From: Eggerthellaceae bacterium UBA5906
Lineage (GTDB): Bacteria > Actinomycetota > Coriobacteriia > Coriobacteriales > Eggerthellaceae
Assembly (NCBI GenBank): GCA_002431805.1
Contig: DJEE01000079.1
Coordinates: forward strand, 1 to 9,946
Direction: 5' to 3'
Length of the DNA: 9,946 nt
Shown: one piece after another, positions 6,010 through 9,946 of the stretch
Layout of the letters: every line of letters begins with the position of its first letter
Position numbering within the stretch: position 1 is the stretch's first letter
The notes under the pieces: model-generated
The model's database searches: none
Told to the model about the DNA's origin: nothing
What the model saw: the letters and a program-made list of their open reading frames with translations, nothing else
Translations under genes and position numbers: made by a program

Positions 6010-6039
6010 GCGGTAACACTTGGTATCAATTGTTACCGC
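6010..6039 (+). promoter_or_regulatory. Compound GGTAACA operator overlapping the regulator's 5' leader
   Basis: GCGGTAACA (6010-6018) and TGTTACCGC (6031-6039) are perfect 9-bp inverted arms. Inside them GGTATCAATTGTTACC (6022-6037) is a 16-bp palindrome with 7 of 8 pairs matched. Half-sites GGTAACA (6012) and GGTATCA (6022) are 10 bp apart, one helical turn. It sits just after the predicted start of transcription, where a bound protein would block transcription. The same half-site forms a perfect palindrome at 6848-6863. Autoregulation by the Crp/Fnr protein is the simplest reading. Confidence 0.65.
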
Positions 6040-6077
6040 TTGGCTAATCGGACATAGCAGGGAGCTGATGAGCAGGC

Positions 6078-6728
6078 ATGACGCTGACGCGAGAAGACAT
6101 TAAGCCGCTACGAACCTCGCCGGTTTTTCGCGGCATTTCGACGCAAGATCGCTTCGAGCTGCTCAAGGAAGTGGATGCGCGCGTCATAACGCTTGAAGCC
6201 GATCAGTTGCTGCGCCGTGCGGGCGACCGTTTGGACTTCTACCCGGTGGTTATTGAAGGCGCGGTGCAAGCCAGCATGCCGCAAGGCGGGCAGGACCGCC
6301 CGGTGGCGCAGTTCGGCCCGGGCGAATCGTTTGCCGAAGCCGTACCGGCAACGCTGAAGCATACGCCTGTGAACATCCGCGCGCTTGAACCCACGCGCAT
6401 CCTGTGTATCCCCGCTAAGGCGCTCGAGATGTGCACGAACCCGCATGCGTTTTTGGTGCGTGAGAACTTGTCAGCGGAAATGTCGAAGAAAGTTGCCGTG
6501 CTCACTCAAACGCTTTCCGTGGTGGGCGAGCCGCGCCTGACTGATCGCGTGCTGGCGTACCTGCATACGCTGCCTGTCGACGCCAATGGCCGCGTGGAGG
6601 TTCCCATGAACCGTCAGGAATGGGCGTCTTACCTGCGTGTTGCCGACAAGTCGCTCATTCGCGAGCTGAGCGCTATGCAAAAAGATGGCATTCTGGAAGT
6701 AGACGGCCGTTTCATCCGCGTGCTGTAG
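6078..6728 (+). CDS. Crp/Fnr-family transcriptional regulator
   Basis: This 216-residue protein has the usual family length. Residues ~12-118 form a cyclic-nucleotide-binding-type beta roll (FRGISTQDRFELL at the start, FGPGESFAEA near 79-88). A long dimerisation helix spans ~126-150. A C-terminal winged helix-turn-helix follows (RLTDRVLAYL, then RQEWASYLRVADKSLIREL near 175-193 and a wing ending at FIRVL). No N-terminal cysteine set for an FNR-type iron-sulfur cluster is present, and the cAMP-binding Arg/Ser pair is not obvious, so the effector is unknown. The ATG at 6078 is the first possible start because TGA at 6069 closes the frame. Its ribosome binding site is poor: AGGGAG at 6059-6064 is 13 nt away, and a 11-codon ORF from ATG 6068 uses the same region. 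Its position between respiratory genes and a surface gene, with matching operators on both sides of the gene, suggests it controls itself and the downstream gene. Confidence 0.88.
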   Translation: MTLTREDIKPLRTSPVFRGISTQDRFELLKEVDARVITLEADQLLRRAGDRLDFYPVVIEGAVQASMPQGGQDRPVAQFGPGESFAEAVPATLKHTPVNIRALEPTRILCIPAKALEMCTNPHAFLVRENLSAEMSKKVAVLTQTLSVVGEPRLTDRVLAYLHTLPVDANGRVEVPMNRQEWASYLRVADKSLIRELSAMQKDGILEVDGRFIRVL

Positions 6729-6847
6729 CTGCGTGTATATAATAGCAACTTGAACATACCAAACAAACGTTCGTGCAACAAGAGCAAATGTTCGGGAATT
6801 CGTGAGCTCGTATTGTGCGGGGGGTTGGCGATGGGCTTCTGACCTGG
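6729..6847. other. Intergenic stretch after the regulator, no gene recognised
   Basis: TATAAT at 6738-6743 lies just past the regulator stop but has no matching -35 element at the right distance. A 6-bp dyad GAACAT/ATGTTC spans roughly 6753-6795. There is no obvious intrinsic terminator, so read-through from the regulator is possible. Confidence 0.3.
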
Positions 6848-6863
6848 GGTAACATATGTTACC
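6848..6863. promoter_or_regulatory. Perfect 16-bp palindrome GGTAACATATGTTACC (candidate regulator site)
   Basis: All eight pairs match. It shares the GGTA-x-CA half-site and exact 16-bp length with the operator before the Crp/Fnr-type gene (6022-6037). It fits the general two-fold form of Crp/Fnr-family sites and has a GTA-N8-TAC frame. It lies about 90 bp upstream of the predicted start of the surface-protein transcript, a usual distance for an activator. Confidence 0.65.
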
Positions 6864-6910
6864 TTTGGGAAAGATTTTGCCCGAAAAGGAACCGTTTTCG
6901 AACTTTTTTC

Positions 6911-6940
6911 TTGTGTTTTCGGTAATCCCAGGCTTACAAT
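6911..6940 (+). promoter_or_regulatory. Candidate promoter for the surface-protein gene
   Basis: TTGTGT (6911-6916) and TACAAT (6935-6940) are 18 bp apart. A transcript starting near 6947 would carry a leader of about 300 nt before the GTG start. The spacing and sequence are reasonable but not strong, which would suit an activated promoter. Confidence 0.45.
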
Positions 6941-6946
6941 GACTCA

Positions 6947-7214
6947 TATCAATTCAGTTATCCATGTGTGACATGCCTGATGAAACACCCTGTTAACCAG
7001 GGAAAACGGCTGGTCGGCACCGGATGCGCATCCCTTATGCAACCGAATCACTCCCTTACGCAACGCGAGCGCGCGCCTGACTTGTTGTACCCAGATTCCA
7101 CATGGCGGGGCCTTCCCGGCCCGCTGCGGGATGCCTTGGGGCCGAGGATGCGGCATCGGCGCCCAGGGTTGCATCATCAAATATAAACAAGCCGCAAAGA
7201 AAGGGTGATTCGCT
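6947..7214 (+). promoter_or_regulatory. Long GC-rich structured 5' leader of the surface-protein gene
   Basis: Stems seen in order are CCCTG-TTAAC-CAGGG (6988-7002), the 12-bp palindrome GGATGCGCATCC (7022-7033), GCGGG(G)CC with GGCCCGC around TTCCC (7105-7124), and GATGCC (7130-7135) with GGCATC (7152-7157). TCCCTTATGCAAC (7031-7043) recurs as TCCCTTACGCAAC (7052-7064), a direct repeat with a 21-bp period. I cannot match this to a known riboswitch class. It may be a cis-acting RNA, or simply repeat-derived DNA. Confidence 0.4.
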
Positions 7215-7268
7215 ATGAACACCGAAACGCGAAAGGAGGCGGGAGTGTGGCAAACCTCAAAGCGGTGA
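7215..7268 (+). CDS. 17-codon upstream ORF overlapping the surface-protein start
   Basis: ATG 7215 to TGA 7266-7268 encodes MNTETRKEAGVWQTSKR. AAAGGG at 7202-7205 and just before lies about 9 nt upstream of the ATG, a possible ribosome binding site. The ORF contains the strong AAGGAGG binding site of the large gene (7233-7239) and ends about 20 nt after that gene's GTG start, in another frame. Translating ribosomes would therefore either open or block the downstream start. No homology or attenuation motif is recognised. It may be a regulatory leader peptide or chance. Confidence 0.35.
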   Translation: MNTETRKEAGVWQTSKR

Positions 7269-9946
7269 AGAAGAACATGAGCAAGTGGGGCGCGCTGGGC
7301 AATGCGTTCCTGTCCGTGGTCCTGGCCGTGTCGCTCATGCCGTCCTACGCGGCATTCGGCGATGACGCATTGGAGGATAACGATACGGCCGCGCAGCAGT
7401 TAGCTAATATGCAGGCGCAGAATGACGAAAGCGATTCTGTAAACGGCTTCGAATCTCAGGAAACGAAGAATGCCGAGGCCAAAGACTACGTCTACGCCAC
7501 CGCCGACTCGTCCTGGCTGGTCGAGGTGAGCACGTCCTCCGACATGCCCGCCGACCTCATGGCCGGCGGCTCGGCCGCTGCCGTGTTCACGCCCCTCGCC
7601 GGCGACGAGCTATCGGCCGCCGAGTCGGCCGTGGCCGCGAAATGGGACGGCGACCTGTCGGGCCGCGTGACCGCCGGCCGCGTGTCGCTGTCCGAGGGCT
7701 CCATCCCGGCCGACGCCAAGGTGACGGTGACGAGCCTGGGGCGCAGCGCCAACGACGCCTGGGCCGGCTACCGCCTCTCGGGCGGCGAGCTTTCCGCCAA
7801 CGGCGCGTTCGGCATGAACCAGACCGCGCAGATGAACGGCTACGGCTTCGAGCTCGACGGCGCGGCCCTGTCCGACCCCGTCGTGCTCGTGAAGACCACC
7901 GGCCTGTCCGAGCTTACTGCTGAAAAGCAGCAATATGTCTATACCGATATGACGGGTGCTTGGGCCGTCGAAATCAATACGGGCTCTTCCTCTATGCCCA
8001 AGGATGCCTTGAGCGGTGATTCCTCAATGTCGTTCGCTGAATTTACTTCGGTGAACGATGGCCAGAAAGACGAGATCGGCAAAGCCCTCTCTACCCTCTA
8101 TGACGGTACCGTGTCTTTTGAGGCTGGTAAACTGAAAATTCAAGGGCTCGATTCGCTGCCTGGTGATGCTGAGGTGTCTATTTGGCGCATGGGATGCATG
8201 TCCAATAAGGCTTGGAAGGGCTACACGTTCGCCGACGGTAAGCTTGCCCAAGTTGGTGGCATGGGCACCTATTTTGAAACGAGCTCCTATGGCTTTGGCT
8301 CCGCAACCCTGGACGACACGGTCGTTCTGATTGATGCCAGCAACCTGAAGGAGAAGCTTCAACCGGGTACGTATACCATTACCGCAAATCCGTACATCCC
8401 CGGCAGTGACAACGTCGTGCTTCAGGGCGTTAGCGTGTATCTCGCCAGCCCGGCATTCCCGCCGACCATGCCTGCGAGCAACAATGCGACGCTGACCGTT
8501 GCCGAAGATGGGACGAAATACCTCACCATCAAATTCGATAATACAGCGGGCGATATCTTCACCCAGCAGAAAATCGAAAGTGGCGATGGCGTCGAGGTCA
8601 TCGAGGCGCATCGCAATGATACTCTTTACGAAGGCCCCGATGGCTTGACCTCTGCGAATGGCCGCATCGATTGTCTTGAGCTGAAGCTGTTGAACGACAG
8701 CGGCGAATACTCGTTCTCAAATTGCCAGCAGTTTCCGACTATCATTGGCAAATTCACAAATATGCAGGTTCGTCTGAGCGTCGACTTCTCTTCGGCGGTG
8801 CGCACGTATGCTCCCGATGATGACCCCAACAATCAGGCTTTCTCCGCGACCTTCACTGATGACGCAACGGGCGTTTCCGTTGAGGTGACTTCGACGGATG
8901 CGGTGACTATTGCCGAGCTGAAAAAGCAAGGTGTGAAACTCGACGTGTCCAAAAACGGTAACGGCTACGACTCTGTACAGCAGCAGCTTGCTGCCTCGTA
9001 TACCTCCTCCCTTGATTTTGCCTTGTATGACATTTCGTTTTTGTCGGCAGCGGGATATACGATTGCCCTAAACGGTAATACCAAAATTGCCGCTTCTCTT
9101 CCGACTGGTGCCGCCTCAATCGCCGATACGTATTGCGTTAGCGGGTCGGCATTGACGCAAATCGACGAGAATGCTTCGGCCAAAGACGGAAAGGTCGTAG
9201 TTGAATGGCCTACGACTGGTTCTTTTGCCATCGTAAACAAGGACGAAGCGAGCAAATGGTATTCCCGCACGCTCACGAACGCGGATACGGGCCTTGCGTG
9301 GCAGATGGATCTCACTGATTCGGGGTCCAAATATCAAACCGGTACGGTTACGGGTCATCCCGAGAAACTTCTTGGTCAGATAACGAGCTTCGAAGCCGCT
9401 GTGGCAACTGATGCTGACCGCAATGCAGCTATCGATGCGGTCAAACAGACTTATTCTGGCGTGTTCGATAGCACGGCGTGCGTTGCAACGCGCCTCTCCG
9501 TTGATTCGGGCGTCGCTCATGCTCCTATTGCGTTGTGGAGCGAAGGAGGCAATAGCCGCTATGTGCTGCATGTTCCTTCGTCGTACTGTTCTCTTGATGG
9601 TTTGCAGGCGTTCTATATCAAGGTCAGCGGTTCTTCATATGAACCTACCTTGTTGTCTGTGAATGTATCCAATGATGAAGCCGCTGTAGACGTATTTCCT
9701 GAAACCATGACCGAGGATCAGGCGCGTGCGCGTTCGCAAGAATTGTTTAACGGCATGTTCCCCGACGATGCAGTTTCCGCAGACAAGGGATTCATTCTGC
9801 TGGTTCCGGGGTCTTCTGTGGAGCAAACGGAAAAGACTTACGAGTCTAATGGCGCAACGTTGACTTTGACGAGCTCGCGCAACGCAGTGACGGACAAAAT
9901 GGAGACCGCCGAGTTTTCTGCAACCGCCTACGCGAACGACTCTGCC
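7247..9946 (+). CDS. Large secreted or surface protein with tandem N-terminal domains, 3' end missing
   Basis: The frame is open for 900 codons from GTG 7247 to the window edge. AAGGAGG (7233-7239) is 7 nt upstream. Residues 1-38 form a signal peptide: KAVKKNMSK, then the hydrophobic core ALGNAFLSVVLAVSLM and likely cleavage around SYAAFG. An acidic, Gln/Asn-rich linker runs to ~80. Two diverged copies of one domain follow, 81-229 and 230-371, both starting Y-V-Y-x-x-x-x-x-x-W-x-V-E and containing DxxA-W-x-GY and a closing VVL. Residues ~374-521 form a beta-rich domain (G-T-Y-T-I-T-A-N, then NATLTV). This loosely recalls NEAT or Ig-like adhesin domains, but no heme-binding Y-x-x-x-Y is seen. 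The remainder (522-900) is Ser/Thr/Asp-rich beta-type sequence with few cysteines. No sortase motif or anchor is visible because the gene is cut. Codon use shifts sharply within the gene. An adhesin or ligand-binding surface role is inference. Confidence 0.8.
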   Translation, partial: MANLKAVKKNMSKWGALGNAFLSVVLAVSLMPSYAAFGDDALEDNDTAAQQLANMQAQNDESDSVNGFESQETKNAEAKDYVYATADSSWLVEVSTSSDMPADLMAGGSAAAVFTPLAGDELSAAESAVAAKWDGDLSGRVTAGRVSLSEGSIPADAKVTVTSLGRSANDAWAGYRLSGGELSANGAFGMNQTAQMNGYGFELDGAALSDPVVLVKTTGLSELTAEKQQYVYTDMTGAWAVEINTGSSSMPKDALSGDSSMSFAEFTSVNDGQKDEIGKALSTLYDGTVSFEAGKLKIQGLDSLPGDAEVSIWRMGCMSNKAWKGYTFADGKLAQVGGMGTYFETSSYGFGSATLDDTVVLIDASNLKEKLQPGTYTITANPYIPGSDNVVLQGVSVYLASPAFPPTMPASNNATLTVAEDGTKYLTIKFDNTAGDIFTQQKIESGDGVEVIEAHRNDTLYEGPDGLTSANGRIDCLELKLLNDSGEYSFSNCQQFPTIIGKFTNMQVRLSVDFSSAVRTYAPDDDPNNQAFSATFTDDATGVSVEVTSTDAVTIAELKKQGVKLDVSKNGNGYDSVQQQLAASYTSSLDFALYDISFLSAAGYTIALNGNTKIAASLPTGAASIADTYCVSGSALTQIDENASAKDGKVVVEWPTTGSFAIVNKDEASKWYSRTLTNADTGLAWQMDLTDSGSKYQTGTVTGHPEKLLGQITSFEAAVATDADRNAAIDAVKQTYSGVFDSTACVATRLSVDSGVAHAPIALWSEGGNSRYVLHVPSSYCSLDGLQAFYIKVSGSSYEPTLLSVNVSNDEAAVDVFPETMTEDQARARSQELFNGMFPDDAVSADKGFILLVPGSSVEQTEKTYESNGATLTLTSSRNAVTDKMETAEFSATAYANDSA
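7487..8359 (+). repeat. Two tandem diverged domain repeats inside the surface protein
   Basis: Unit 1 (7487-7933, residues 81-229) and unit 2 (7934-8359, residues 230-371) align end to end. Shared marks include YVY at the start, the W-x-V-E strand, SMP/DMP, D-G-x-(V/L)-S, LP-x-DAEV or IP-ADAKV, the AW-x-GY strand, SYGF/GYGF and D-x-VVL near the end. The DNA has diverged strongly: unit 1 is GC-rich with C/G-ending codons, unit 2 is near 50-55 percent GC. I do not recognise the domain family. Confidence 0.75.

Noticed and set aside
6068..6103. 11-codon ORF starting just before the Crp/Fnr-type gene
   Set aside because: The binding site is too close to its ATG and there is no supporting feature. 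It is kept only as a note on the regulator's weak start.
6977..7006. CTGATGA followed by a hairpin and GGGAAAA, resembling a hammerhead ribozyme core
   Set aside because: The bases flanking the would-be stem II do not pair next to the core (AACA lies between), and no matching stems I and III are found.
6947..7214. Known riboswitch in the surface-gene leader (cobalamin or cyclic-di-GMP type)
   Set aside because: The conserved core sequences of these classes are not recognisable. Only generic GC-rich stems are visible.

Overview
The window reads as part of a high-GC anaerobe, most likely a gut actinobacterium of the Eggerthella/Gordonibacter/Slackia type (Coriobacteriia). This is inferred from the respiratory gene set, the protein style and the C/G-ending codons; no 16S or marker gene is present. 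Every gene I can support lies on the + strand.

Region 1 (1-1657) is the end of a three-subunit DMSO-reductase-type molybdoenzyme operon. It holds the C-terminus of the molybdopterin catalytic subunit, a four-cluster [4Fe-4S] electron-transfer subunit and an eight-helix DmsC/NrfD-type membrane anchor. The genes overlap or are 3 nt apart.

Region 2 (1658-2556) is about 900 bp without a convincing gene. It carries a GC-rich stem-loop after the operon, two 54-nt palindromic elements in opposite orientation plus a partial copy, and two tandem long hairpins with pyrimidine-rich loops. The two repeat families share a 15-nt block.

Region 3 (2557-5776) holds a TorD/DmsD-type chaperone, then a 370-bp gap with a dyad, then a NapG-like Tat-exported ferredoxin and a NapH-like membrane ferredoxin 3 nt apart. 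The NapH-like protein carries an unusual insert of about 200 residues. A strong terminator (5842-5869) closes the block. The likely overall logic is that electrons pass from the quinol pool through NapH/NapG-like and DmsC/DmsB-like carriers to a molybdenum reductase matured with TorD help. The terminal substrate cannot be read from this window.

Region 4 (5777-6728) is a Crp/Fnr-family regulator with a good promoter and a compound GGTAACA operator just after the expected transcription start.

Region 5 (6729-9946) begins with a second, perfect 16-bp copy of that operator (6848-6863). A promoter, a roughly 300-nt GC-rich structured leader and a 17-codon upstream ORF follow. The upstream ORF overlaps the GTG start of a large secreted or surface protein that runs off the window (at least 900 residues). 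That protein begins with two diverged tandem copies of a ~145-residue domain I do not recognise. The first copy is coded in markedly GC-richer DNA than its surroundings, which suggests mosaic origin.
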